DNA from: Barnesiella propionica
GTDB taxonomy: Bacteria > Bacteroidota > Bacteroidia > Bacteroidales > Barnesiellaceae
Length of the DNA: 64,000 nucleotides
Direction: 5' to 3'
Assembly (NCBI RefSeq): GCF_025567045.1
Contig: NZ_JAOQJK010000011.1
Location: forward strand, 1-64,000
The number at the start of each line of letters is the position of its first letter. The first letter of the stretch is position 1. Under the pieces are notes generated by a model. The model did not search any database. It saw nothing but the letters and a program-made list of their open reading frames with translations, and was not told the origin of the DNA. Position numbers and translations under genes: made by a program. Below, piece by piece: positions 24,542 to 33,234 of this stretch.

Positions 24542-25954
24542 TTGGCAAGAAAGAAGAAAGAGCTTCCTGTCTTGGAGCAGGTTGAAATTGTCGGTGTGGC
24601 TGCAGAAGGAAAAGCTATTGCCCGTGTAAACGATCTGGTAGTATTTGTTCCCTTCGTTGCTCCCGGTGATATTGTAGATATACAATTGTATCGTAAAAAA
24701 CATAAGTATGCCGAGGGACGGGTGGTAAAGTTCCACTCATATTCGCCACAACGTACCGAACCGTTTTGCCGTCATTTTGGTATATGTGGCGGTTGCAAGT
24801 GGCAACATTTGCCTTATGAAAACCAGTTACAGTTCAAGCAACAACAGGTGATAGACAACCTTAGCCGTATAGGAAAAGTGGAACTACCGGAAATATCACC
24901 GATAAAGGGTTCTGCAAAACAACAATTTTACCGGAATAAGCTGGAATTTACTTTCTCGAATAAATCCTGGCTTACTTTTGAAGAAATGCAGTCGGGAGAA
25001 ACATTTGACAACCGCAATGCCTTGGGATTTCATATACCGAATATGTTTGATAAAGTACTGGATATAAAAAAATGCTGGTTACAAGACGATATTTCTAATC
25101 GTATTCGGCTTTCTATCCGGGAATTTGCATTGGAACATAATTACCCGTTTTTTGATCTTCGGGAGCAATCGGGGCTTATGCGTAATATTATCATACGTAC
25201 TGCATCCACGGGCGAGATAATGCTTATTGTCGTGTTTTATGAGAATGATACTGAAAAGATAAAAGCATTGATGCAGCATATTGCGGGTAAATTTCCAGAG
25301 ATCACTTCGTTGTTATATATAGTGAACCGGAAAGCAAATGATACGATAACCGATCAGGAGGTATTTGTTTTCAAAGGACGGGATCATATTATAGAAGAGA
25401 TGGAAGGTTTACGGTTCAAAGTCGGACCTAAATCTTTTTATCAGACCAACTCGGAACAGGCATATGAATTGTATAAGATAGTTCGTGATTTTGCTCGTCT
25501 CACGGGAAATGAGCTGGTATACGACTTATATACCGGAACAGGTACTATCGCTAATTTCGTAGCATCCTGTTGTCGCCGGGTAATAGGCATTGAATATGTG
25601 CCTGAAGCTATTGAAGATGCTAAAGTGAATTCCGATCTGAATCACATAAGTAATACTCTTTTTTATGCAGGGGATATGAAGGATATTCTCACGCTGGATT
25701 TTATAGAAGAGCACGGACGTCCCGATGTAATTATAACCGATCCTCCCAGGGCCGGAATGCATGATGATGTTGTTAAGTCTATTTTATTTGCTTGTCCCGA
25801 ACGTATCGTATATGTTAGTTGTAATCCGGCGACCCAGGCACGAGATTTATCCTTATTGGATGAAAAGTATAGAGTTGTCCGGGTACAGCCTGTAGATATG
25901 TTCCCTCATACCCAGCATGTGGAGAATGTCGTGTTATTGGAAAGAAAGGATTGA
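24542..25954 (+). CDS. rlmD: 23S rRNA (uracil-5-)-methyltransferase RlmD-like
   Basis: This 470-residue protein has an N-terminal TRAM domain (about 9-67) and iron-sulfur ligand cysteines Cys76, Cys82 and Cys85 (FCRHFGICGGC). A central insert precedes a C-terminal SAM methyltransferase domain (from about 315) with YDLYTGTGTIANF, TDPPRAGMH and the catalytic-Cys motif YVSCNPATQARD. The family forms 5-methyluridine in 23S rRNA (U1939 for E. coli RlmD; related members modify U747), so the exact base is uncertain. No ATG is available: the frame opens with TTG at 24542 (second residue Ala). A strong terminator follows. Confidence 0.9.
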   Translation: MARKKKELPVLEQVEIVGVAAEGKAIARVNDLVVFVPFVAPGDIVDIQLYRKKHKYAEGRVVKFHSYSPQRTEPFCRHFGICGGCKWQHLPYENQLQFKQQQVIDNLSRIGKVELPEISPIKGSAKQQFYRNKLEFTFSNKSWLTFEEMQSGETFDNRNALGFHIPNMFDKVLDIKKCWLQDDISNRIRLSIREFALEHNYPFFDLREQSGLMRNIIIRTASTGEIMLIVVFYENDTEKIKALMQHIAGKFPEITSLLYIVNRKANDTITDQEVFVFKGRDHIIEEMEGLRFKVGPKSFYQTNSEQAYELYKIVRDFARLTGNELVYDLYTGTGTIANFVASCCRRVIGIEYVPEAIEDAKVNSDLNHISNTLFYAGDMKDILTLDFIEEHGRPDVIITDPPRAGMHDDVVKSILFACPERIVYVSCNPATQARDLSLLDEKYRVVRVQPVDMFPHTQHVENVVLLERKD

Positions 25955-25970
25955 AAATGTATAGTAATGG

Positions 25971-26004
25971 AAGACGTCTGTTCATAAAATGAATCAGACG
26001 TCTT
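25971..26004 (+). terminator. Terminator of rlmD
   Basis: AAGACGTCTG (25971-25980) pairs perfectly with CAGACGTCTT (25995-26004), followed by TATTATTTT, 16 bases after the stop. Confidence 0.85.
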
Positions 26005-26183
26005 TATTATTTTATGCAAATATAAGGGCTGGTTTTCATTTTTAAAGCTTTATGCTTTACAAAGTATTATATAAATGTTTATTTTTGTGGCAATTTTTAT
26101 CTTAATGATAAGTATTAGATGGCTTTTTGTATAATAAGCCTATTTGCGGAAATATGTAGAATTAATATATTAAAAAAACAGAT

Positions 26184-27536
26184 ATGACAAAACAAGAAGT
26201 AAATTTGAGAGATTCGGCGGTTATGCGTTGGTCTGCTTTAGGGATCGTGGCATTTACTATGATGGCCGCCTATTTCGTTAATGATATTATGGCTCCTTTA
26301 AAAACGATGCTGGAATCGAATCTGTCATGGAACAGTAGTGATTTTGGATATTTTACCGGAGCCTATAGTTTTCTGAATGTATTTTTATTAATGCTTATCT
26401 GGGGCGGCTTGATGCTCGACCGTTTCGGAATAAGGCTTACCGGAAAACTGGCGACCATACTTATGGTCGTAGGTGTCGCTTTGGAATATTATGGTATTAC
26501 CGTAAAGGCTGCCGATACCACTATGATAATGGGCCATAAAGCCGGCGTGTTTTTTGCTTCGGCCGGTTATTCTATCTTTGGCGTCGGAGCAGAGGTGGCA
26601 GGTATAACTGTGACGAAAATCATTGCTAAATGGTTCAGGGGAAAAGAAATGGGGACTGCAATGGGAATCCAGGTAGCTTTGGCCCGTATCGGTTCTCAGG
26701 CTGCCTACTCAGTCGCAATACCCATAGCCAAGAATACCTCTCTTTCTATGCCTGTGATAGTAGGATTTATATTGCTTGTCATAGGAATGTTTGCTTTCTT
26801 TGCTTATTCGGTAATGGACAAGAAACTGGATAAACAAGATAAATTTATCGAGGAGGAAGAGGAAAGCAAATTTTCTTTTAGGGATGTAAAAGATATTTTG
26901 ATTAATCCTGGTTTCTGGCTGATAGCACTGTTGTGCGTATTGTTTTATTCTTGTGTATTTCCATTTCAGAAATTCGCGTCGGAACTTATGGTTAATAAAT
27001 ACGGTATAAGTGATGATATTGCCGGAACCATAGTGGGTTTGCCTGCATTAGGTGCATTGGTGCTTACCCCTTTATTCGGTAGTGTTGTAGACCGTAGAGG
27101 GAAAGCAGCTTCTATTATGATGCTGGGGTCTTTCATGCTCATTTTGGTTCATTTAATATATGCTATACCTTTCTTAAATAATTGGTTAATCGCTATCACT
27201 CTGATGATCGTTTTGGGTATTGCATTTTCTCTGGTTCCTTCGGCTATGTGGCCTAGTGTCGCCAAGATATTTCCTGCGCGCCAGTTAGGTACGGCTTATG
27301 CTCTTATCTTTTTTATTCAGAATATAGGTTTGTGGGGTGTTCCTAATCTTATCGGCTTGATCTTGGATAAATATTGTGTGGTAGGTACCAGTGGTAATGC
27401 CAATATATATGATTATACCTTACCTATGGTTGTTTTTACTGGCTTTGCGGTTCTTTCGTTAATCGTAGCCTATTTGCTTAAAGTAGCGAACCGTAGGTAC
27501 GGATATAATCTGGAAAAACCCAATATCAGCAAATGA
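26184..27536 (+). CDS. MFS transporter
   Basis: This 450-residue membrane protein has 12 predicted helices in two bundles, split by a charged cytoplasmic loop (about 210-235: KKLDKQDKFIEEEEESKFS). The loop between helices 2 and 3 has the family motif as GLMLDRFGIRLTGK, and the second half repeats it as GSVVDRRGKA. The substrate cannot be told; relatives in Bacteroidetes are annotated only as MFS. It is monocistronic, preceded by a 229-base AT-rich gap and closed by a hairpin. Confidence 0.9.
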   Translation: MTKQEVNLRDSAVMRWSALGIVAFTMMAAYFVNDIMAPLKTMLESNLSWNSSDFGYFTGAYSFLNVFLLMLIWGGLMLDRFGIRLTGKLATILMVVGVALEYYGITVKAADTTMIMGHKAGVFFASAGYSIFGVGAEVAGITVTKIIAKWFRGKEMGTAMGIQVALARIGSQAAYSVAIPIAKNTSLSMPVIVGFILLVIGMFAFFAYSVMDKKLDKQDKFIEEEEESKFSFRDVKDILINPGFWLIALLCVLFYSCVFPFQKFASELMVNKYGISDDIAGTIVGLPALGALVLTPLFGSVVDRRGKAASIMMLGSFMLILVHLIYAIPFLNNWLIAITLMIVLGIAFSLVPSAMWPSVAKIFPARQLGTAYALIFFIQNIGLWGVPNLIGLILDKYCVVGTSGNANIYDYTLPMVVFTGFAVLSLIVAYLLKVANRRYGYNLEKPNISK

Positions 27537-27556
27537 CAGAATTTATAATAGTGTAA

Positions 27557-27590
27557 AATGAGGACGTATAAAAACATATATGTCCTCATT
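27557..27590 (+). terminator. Terminator after the MFS gene
   Basis: AATGAGGAC and its complement GTCCTCATT form the outer stem, extended by TATA/TATA pairs, 20 bases after the stop. TTTTATAT follows a little later. Confidence 0.7.
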
Positions 27591-27652
27591 AAGTTTTATA
27601 TAAAAGCGAATGTTCACCGACTTTGGTATGAAAGAAATATAATAATTTTTTT

Positions 27653-27660
27653 TAACTTTG
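27653..27660 (+). promoter_or_regulatory. Promoter -7 element of the SGNH-MBOAT operon
   Basis: TAACTTTG matches TAnnTTTG, 22 bases before the ATG at 27683. Confidence 0.5.
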
Positions 27661-27682
27661 CCGGCAGTCTTAAATTTAATTC

Positions 27683-28480
27683 ATGAGAAAAAATCCGTAT
27701 ATAGGCCTTATATTGCTTTTAGCCGTGTCTCTCTGTTCATTCACTTTGCTTTCTTTGAAGGAGGAAGAGGTTATTTGGGGAGGTGTTACGATACGAAAAT
27801 CTGCAATAAGCGATTTTTTATTGAAAAAAAAAGAGGCTATTACACAATTTCCTCGTAGAGATACGATTAAGGATATAATCGAGAATGAGAATAAATTTCC
27901 GAAACATGCGATAGATACAGCTTCACAACGTATATTATTTATAGGAGATTCCATGCTGGAAGGCTTAGCTCCCAGAATGGGTGCTTATGCACGTGAGAAC
28001 GGTCACTCCTTGCATAATGTCTTGTGGTATAGTTCTTCAACAAAAACATGGGGTGAGTGCGATACGCTTTCTTTCTATATTCGTAAGTATAAGCCTACTT
28101 ATGTATATATATGTTTAGGTGCAAATGAGTTGTTTGTCAGGAATATAAAAGAGAGAAGAAAGAAGTATGTCTCTCATATTCTTGCTCAGATAGGTGAACT
28201 TCCTTATGTGTGGATAGGCCCTCCTAACTGGAAGCCCGATACGGGAATCAATGAGATGGTCGGTAATATGACAAAACCCGGTGCTTTTTTTCTTTCACAA
28301 GATATGACATTTGACAGAGCGGCAGACGGGGCTCATCCTACGCGCCGGTCGGCTGCATTATGGCTCGATAGTGTGGCTTCTTGGACTATGAGACATGCCC
28401 GGTATCCTATTTTAATGAATAAACCTGTTAAGACCCAGTTTTTCAAAGCATCTACCGATGTACTGGCTCCTCCTCTTTAG
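27683..28480 (+). CDS. SGNH-fold hydrolase/acyltransferase partner protein
   Basis: This 265-residue protein has one N-terminal membrane segment (about 7-24) that anchors a periplasmic SGNH domain. The blocks are visible: GDS at 88-90 (FIGDSMLEGL), Gly146 and Asn149 in CLGANE, and the Asp215-x-x-His218 pair in DGAHPT. SGNH proteins paired with MBOAT proteins transfer or remove O-acetyl groups on envelope glycans, as in the alginate and peptidoglycan O-acetylation systems. It lies 5 bases before the MBOAT gene, so the two form an operon. Confidence 0.8.
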   Translation: MRKNPYIGLILLLAVSLCSFTLLSLKEEEVIWGGVTIRKSAISDFLLKKKEAITQFPRRDTIKDIIENENKFPKHAIDTASQRILFIGDSMLEGLAPRMGAYARENGHSLHNVLWYSSSTKTWGECDTLSFYIRKYKPTYVYICLGANELFVRNIKERRKKYVSHILAQIGELPYVWIGPPNWKPDTGINEMVGNMTKPGAFFLSQDMTFDRAADGAHPTRRSAALWLDSVASWTMRHARYPILMNKPVKTQFFKASTDVLAPPL

Positions 28481-28485
28481 AATCT

Positions 28486-29964
28486 ATGCGAGAGATATTC
28501 CACGATATATTATATAACCTGAGTACCTTGTTTCAGTTTCGTCCTGATGAACCTATGATATTCACCAGTGGGACATTCTGGTTGTTCTTCATCGTATTTT
28601 TGTTATTATATTCTCTTTTGTATAAGCGGAAGTGGCAGATGATTGTTTTTGTCATCGTATTCAGTTTGTTTTTTTACTATAAATCGAGCGGGTTATTTTT
28701 TTTGATGCTGGCGGCAACGTCTTTCGCCGATTGGCTTATTTCCAAACGTATTACACGGACAGAAAAAAAGAGAGTGAAAAAGATATGGGTTTTTCTGTCC
28801 TTGTGTTTGAGTCTCGGAATTCTGGGATATTTTAAATATGCCAATTTTTTTTTGATAAACTGGAACGCTATTGTCCAGCAAAATTTCCAGCCTTTGGATA
28901 TCGTTCTTCCGGTAGGTATTTCTTTTTATACGTTTCAGTCGGTCAGTTATATAATTGATGTATATAAAGGCCGTGTGGCTCCTACGCGCACTTGGCTGGA
29001 ATATTTGTTCTATCTTTCTTTTTTCCCGCAACTGGTAGCTGGTCCCATTGTGCGGGCCGATTATTTTCTTCCCCAGATCGGACGGGAACATAGAGTATCG
29101 TCTTCTGCTATATACACGGGATTGTGGCTGGTACTTTTAGGTATTATAAAGAAAGCCGTTGTTGCCGATTATATTGCCCAATATAACGATCTTATATTCA
29201 ATTCTCCTACGGCTTATTCGGGTTTTGAAAATTTAATGGGAATATGGGGATATACGATGCAGATATATTGTGATTTTTCAGGATATTCCGATATGGCTAT
29301 AGGCATTACGATTATGATGGGGTTCGATCTGGGGAAGAATTTTAATTATCCATATCAGTCCCGCAACCTTACTGATTTCTGGAGACGCTGGCATATTTCT
29401 CTTTCATCCTGGTTACGGGATTATGTGTATATACCCTTGGGCGGGAATCGAAAAGGAACTTTCCGTACATACCTGAATAATTTCCTGACAATGCTTATCG
29501 GTGGTCTCTGGCACGGTGCTGCCTGGAAATTTGTATTCTGGGGAGGAATGCATGGGGTTGGATTAATGATTCATAAGGCAGCAAAACCCTGGTTGGATAA
29601 GTTGCCCGATACCAAGTTTATTACTTTCATTTCGTGGTTTCTTACCTTTTCGTACGTATCGTTTCTTTGGGTCTTTTTCAGAGCAGCGTCTTTCGAAGAT
29701 TCATGGAAATTGATAACTCATGTCTTTACCGATTTCAACCCGGTGCATATTATACCATTTATTCAGGTTCGCAGTGTATGGTGTATTATGATGACGCTTG
29801 TTTTTGCGGTACATTTTATTCCTTCTCATGTGTATGAAACCCTTTCGGCCCGTTTTTCCCATTCCTCCTGGTTGTTTAAATTGTGCATGTTTATAATAGT
29901 CGTACAACTTGTCATACAATTTAGGAGTGAAGATGTACAGCCTTTTATCTATTTCCAGTTTTAG
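28486..29964 (+). CDS. MBOAT family O-acyltransferase (AlgI-like)
   Basis: This 492-residue polytopic membrane protein has at least ten hydrophobic segments. Conserved MBOAT stretches are PVGISFYTFQSVSYIIDVYKG, here noted as PVGISFYTFQ then SYIIDVYKG, plus YCDFSGYSDMAIG, NLTDFWRRWHISLSSWLRDY and the invariant-His motif GLWHGAAWKF. It should carry acyl groups across the cytoplasmic membrane to the SGNH partner encoded upstream. The acceptor glycan is unknown. Its last codons overlap the convergent beta-barrel gene by 4 bases. Confidence 0.92.
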   Translation: MREIFHDILYNLSTLFQFRPDEPMIFTSGTFWLFFIVFLLLYSLLYKRKWQMIVFVIVFSLFFYYKSSGLFFLMLAATSFADWLISKRITRTEKKRVKKIWVFLSLCLSLGILGYFKYANFFLINWNAIVQQNFQPLDIVLPVGISFYTFQSVSYIIDVYKGRVAPTRTWLEYLFYLSFFPQLVAGPIVRADYFLPQIGREHRVSSSAIYTGLWLVLLGIIKKAVVADYIAQYNDLIFNSPTAYSGFENLMGIWGYTMQIYCDFSGYSDMAIGITIMMGFDLGKNFNYPYQSRNLTDFWRRWHISLSSWLRDYVYIPLGGNRKGTFRTYLNNFLTMLIGGLWHGAAWKFVFWGGMHGVGLMIHKAAKPWLDKLPDTKFITFISWFLTFSYVSFLWVFFRAASFEDSWKLITHVFTDFNPVHIIPFIQVRSVWCIMMTLVFAVHFIPSHVYETLSARFSHSSWLFKLCMFIIVVQLVIQFRSEDVQPFIYFQF

Positions 29965-30485
29965 AAATAGAGAGACAGACCTATTTTGAGACCATATTGA
30001 TTAAAGCGGTCGGTAAAGCTATATTTCCAGTAGAGAGCAGGGTCCAGGGATATATTTTTTTTGAGAAAAAATGCATATCCTAATTCGGCACTGATATACC
30101 AATAATTGTTGTGATGTGTTTTTGACGAATCAAATTCCCTTTGCCAACCGTGTTCATATCCCGTCTCTGCCCCGATAAAAAGAGTGGTAAGAGTGTAATA
30201 ACGGAAACCGGCGGAGACATCTATTTTACTGTTCCTGTATTTTTCCTGAGATTCGAGATCCATTCCCAAACCTACGATTACGGCCAAATTATCCGATATA
30301 AAATTACCGCCTTTAATATCCAGTGCAAAATTGAATTTATCTTTCTTAGATTTATTGTTATCTGTACCGCTAATGTTGAATCCGCTGATTTGAGGGTTGA
30401 TGTATGTGGTTCCTCGACTAATTTGTGCCTGAGAGAGAAGGATGCCGCAAAAAAAGCATATAGCCAGGGTAAAAAACTTTTTCAT
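29961..30485 (-). CDS. Small outer-membrane beta-barrel protein
   Basis: This 174-residue protein has a signal peptide (1-20, ending SQA) and about eight amphipathic strands, such as KFNFALDIKGGNFISDNLAV and ISAELGYAFFLKK. It ends LKIGLSLYF with C-terminal Phe, the outer-membrane sorting signal. It resembles the general OmpW/OmpX-like barrels of Bacteroidetes. The function is unknown. It probably follows the small gene at 30505 in one transcript. Confidence 0.75.
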   Translation of the reverse strand: MKKFFTLAICFFCGILLSQAQISRGTTYINPQISGFNISGTDNNKSKKDKFNFALDIKGGNFISDNLAVIVGLGMDLESQEKYRNSKIDVSAGFRYYTLTTLFIGAETGYEHGWQREFDSSKTHHNNYWYISAELGYAFFLKKNISLDPALYWKYSFTDRFNQYGLKIGLSLYF

Positions 30486-30504
30486 AATGATTTATTATTT
30501 GAGG

Positions 30505-30747
30505 TTATAGAATCTGGTCATCTCTGAAATTTCTCCGGTCCGAGGCATCCTGGCGTTTACGCCGGTCTACGCGCATGGCTTCCTTTTTGCGGAGAACCCA
30601 TCTTAAAGCGAAAATAATGATAAGAGTTATAATGATAATTCCGAAATATTCCAGGTATTTGCCCTCATAGAACATAGGAAGGCCCAGATATGCCATTACT
30701 GCCAGGTAGATAAGCAGGATAACGGTCAGAATCGTTGACTTTTTCAT
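30505..30747 (-). CDS. Small two-helix membrane protein
   Basis: This 80-residue protein has two hydrophobic helices (about 6-24 and 34-50) and a very basic C-terminus (WVLRKKEAMRVDRRKRQDAS). I do not recognise a family. The lysine-rich start and short loop suggest a hairpin in the cytoplasmic membrane with the basic tail inside the cell. It lies between the exonuclease gene upstream (34 bases) and the beta-barrel gene (19 bases), all on the minus strand. Confidence 0.65.
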   Translation of the reverse strand: MKKSTILTVILLIYLAVMAYLGLPMFYEGKYLEYFGIIIITLIIIFALRWVLRKKEAMRVDRRKRQDASDRRNFRDDQIL

Positions 30748-30781
30748 TCCTTTATGTTTTAGTTCGTTATTTATTGTTTCT

Positions 30782-31402
30782 TTAATTTTCTATGATACGC
30801 GGTTCCACAGTAAAACGGTAATTCCCTGATGAAAGAGCTTTATATATGCGTATACAGGCCCAGGCATCTGTAGCCGCATATTTTAATTGTCTTTCGGAAA
30901 GTGTTTCTGCTTCCCAATTAGAAAGACGCTGGGATTTGGATATCTTTTTTCCGAAAAGGATCGCATAAACTTTTTGCAGACTTATATCCTGTATGTTGAA
31001 TCGTTTTACATATTTCTGCAAATCGACGAATTGATCGGGTTCAAAATTCCCGACTTTATGTAACATACTGAAATCGTCATGGATGGATAAGCCTACTTTT
31101 ATTACCGATGAATTATTCAGGAAATTTTTGATCGTATCTGTGAATCCCATTATATTGATCCTGAACAAAAAGCAAATATCATCTGTTGCTAATTGTATCA
31201 ATGACACCTGATTGGATTTACCTTTCTTGAAAGATGGCTTCGTTTCGGTATCGAATCCTACAATTTTATTTTGTTCCAGGATTCTGATCGCATTCTGGGC
31301 ATCGGTATCATTTTGGACGATGACGATTTTTCCCTCAAATAATTCTTTAGGTAGTGGTGTTATTTCTTCCTTTTTTATTGTTATAACAGTCTTATTATTC
31401 AT
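30782..31402 (-). CDS. 3'-5' exonuclease, RNase D-like (DEDDy)
   Basis: This 206-residue exonuclease domain has the DEDDy residues visible in ExoI (GFDTETKPSF), ExoII (GLSIHDDFSML) and ExoIII (YAATDAWACIRIY). No HRDC domain follows, so it is the short form common in Bacteroidetes rather than full RNase D. The substrate could be RNA or DNA. It is downstream of DUF5063 with a 12-base gap, in the minus-strand housekeeping cluster that starts at yicC. Confidence 0.9.
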   Translation of the reverse strand: MNNKTVITIKKEEITPLPKELFEGKIVIVQNDTDAQNAIRILEQNKIVGFDTETKPSFKKGKSNQVSLIQLATDDICFLFRINIMGFTDTIKNFLNNSSVIKVGLSIHDDFSMLHKVGNFEPDQFVDLQKYVKRFNIQDISLQKVYAILFGKKISKSQRLSNWEAETLSERQLKYAATDAWACIRIYKALSSGNYRFTVEPRIIEN

Positions 31403-31414
31403 TTCACTTATTTC

Positions 31415-32065
31415 TTATTCATCTCCATTGAGTTCATCTTCCCATTTCTCTTGCCTCTGTGTAAAAATCTCTGGTTGATGAGAATGGCCGCATTCGCATT
31501 GTTCTCCATGTTTATGCTCATGGTCACATTCGCAAAAATGCTCTTCTTCTTCCGGGAGCATATATTTTATTGCGTGAAGAGCACGTAATACATTGGTTAA
31601 TTGCTGTCCCCAGTAGGTTGCAAAATTTTCCCTGCAACGGAATATAGCTTCCTGCATGGTCATTTCATTTCCTAACCGATATACTGAAATGCAGTCCTTT
31701 ATATCTTGGTAGATATCGGCAAGTCCTTCCGATATACTGGCGACTATTGGTGTTTCACTATATTGCATGTCTGCCTGAAAAACTTCGAGATAAGTATCAT
31801 CGTTTCCAAGCAGGCCTTCTATGTTATTTCGTACATATTCATACACTTCTTCGGTTACGAATTGTTCGGGATGTATATCTATTTCCGGTTCTTCAGCGTC
31901 GAGTAGGGTCGCCTTTAAATATAGTAAAGGCAGTATTTTTATGATCGTATCAGTAAATTCTCTTTTGTTTAATTCTGTAACCCGTTCTATAAAAGAGCAG
32001 TATTCAACTCCTACGGTAACGAATTCTATATTATTTTTTGAAAATACTTTCTGGTCCATAATCAT
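31415..32065 (-). CDS. DUF5063 family protein with Cys/His-rich tail
   Basis: This 216-residue helical cytosolic protein (begins MIMDQKVFSKNNIEFVTVGV) has the DUF5063 region at about 10-170. The C-terminus carries a metal-ligand-like tail at 176-196, with His176, Cys178, Cys180, His182, His184, His186, Cys190, Cys192, His194 and His196. Such a tail could bind zinc, nickel or iron and is not expected for the family core. It lies one base from the nadD stop, so it is co-transcribed with nadD and gmk. Confidence 0.8.
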   Translation of the reverse strand: MIMDQKVFSKNNIEFVTVGVEYCSFIERVTELNKREFTDTIIKILPLLYLKATLLDAEEPEIDIHPEQFVTEEVYEYVRNNIEGLLGNDDTYLEVFQADMQYSETPIVASISEGLADIYQDIKDCISVYRLGNEMTMQEAIFRCRENFATYWGQQLTNVLRALHAIKYMLPEEEEHFCECDHEHKHGEQCECGHSHQPEIFTQRQEKWEDELNGDE

Positions 32066-32066
32066 T

Positions 32067-32648
32067 TTATTTTAGTTCGGTATATAACTGGTGTGATCTT
32101 ATATAATCATATACCGGTTGAGTCAGGAAAAAGTTCATATTTAGACCTTTTGATATCCCGTCCCGGATGAAAGTAGAAGATATTTCTATTATTGGTGCTT
32201 TTGACAGGTAAACATTCGAAGGAAGGGCCGTTTCATCGATGTTACAACCTCTCCGGGGATAAATACAAATCTTGTTTTCATTAATAATTCTCTTATACTC
32301 TTTCCATTTGTCAAAGATAAGCCAGTTATCTGCTCCTATTATCAGTGTAAACTCCCGATCGGGATAAAGAGCTTTGAGCGTATCCAGTGTATGTATAGAA
32401 TAAGACGGTTGCGGTAATGAAAATTCGATATCACAGCACTGTAAGCCCGGAATTCCTTCAATTGCTAATTTTACCATATTTATCCGGTGAATATCTTTTT
32501 CCCGGGAAAATCGTTCCCGTAAGGGATTGTGCGGAGAGACAGTAAGCCATATTTCCTCATATCCTTCATACTGGTACAGATAACTGGCCAGTATCAAGTG
32601 TCCTGTATGGATAGGATTAAATGAACCTGAAAATATGCCTGTTTTCAT
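32067..32648 (-). CDS. nadD: Nicotinate-nucleotide adenylyltransferase
   Basis: This 193-residue Rossmann-fold nucleotidyltransferase has the HxGH motif in GSFNPIHTGHLILA (near residues 8-21) and the C-terminal ISSTFIRDGI motif that binds phosphate. It adenylates nicotinate mononucleotide on the way to NAD. It follows gmk after 3 bases and precedes DUF5063 after 1 base. The length is normal for the family. Confidence 0.95.
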   Translation of the reverse strand: MKTGIFSGSFNPIHTGHLILASYLYQYEGYEEIWLTVSPHNPLRERFSREKDIHRINMVKLAIEGIPGLQCCDIEFSLPQPSYSIHTLDTLKALYPDREFTLIIGADNWLIFDKWKEYKRIINENKICIYPRRGCNIDETALPSNVYLSKAPIIEISSTFIRDGISKGLNMNFFLTQPVYDYIRSHQLYTELK

Positions 32649-32651
32649 TTT

Positions 32652-33227
32652 TTAGTTTTCTTCAATAAAACGGACAACGCTGTTATATACTTTTTCTTTT
32701 GCCTCCATGAGATTGTCATTGATGATAATCTCATCAAATTGGGGTGCAAAGGACAATTCATATTCGGCTTTTGCCACCCGACAATCTATTACTTCCGAAG
32801 AGTCGGTCCCTCTTTGTATGAGCCTGTCTCTTAAACATTCTATACTGGGCGGTTGTATAAAGATAGATTTTGCTTTATCTCCGTAATATTTCTTTATATT
32901 TATTCCTCCTACTACATCTACGTCAAAGATGACGTTATGTCCTTTGTTTAAGATACGTTCTACTTCACTTTTCAAAGTTCCGTAATATCTGCCTTCGTAT
33001 ACTTCTTCATACTCTAAAAATTCATCTTTATTTATTTTTTCCCTGAATTCGTCGGGTGTAATAAAATAGTATTCCACGCCATTTTTTTCTTTGCCGCGTG
33101 GCGGACGTGATGTGGCGGAAATGGAAAATTCCAGATTCAACTCTTTGGACAGGAGATGATTGACGATAGTGGATTTTCCTGAACCGGACGGTGCTGAAAA
33201 AATAATAAGTTTGCCCCTCTTTCCCAT
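32652..33227 (-). CDS. gmk: Guanylate kinase
   Basis: This 191-residue enzyme has the P-loop SAPSGSGKST at residues 11-20, the GMP-binding SATSRPPRGKE and EYYFITPDEF segments, and the lid region with Arg residues. It phosphorylates GMP to GDP. It lies between yicC (7-base gap) and nadD (3-base gap), the yicC-gmk-nadD order that is common in Bacteroidales. Confidence 0.97.
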   Translation of the reverse strand: MGKRGKLIIFSAPSGSGKSTIVNHLLSKELNLEFSISATSRPPRGKEKNGVEYYFITPDEFREKINKDEFLEYEEVYEGRYYGTLKSEVERILNKGHNVIFDVDVVGGINIKKYYGDKAKSIFIQPPSIECLRDRLIQRGTDSSEVIDCRVAKAEYELSFAPQFDEIIINDNLMEAKEKVYNSVVRFIEEN

Positions 33228-33234
33228 AAATATA

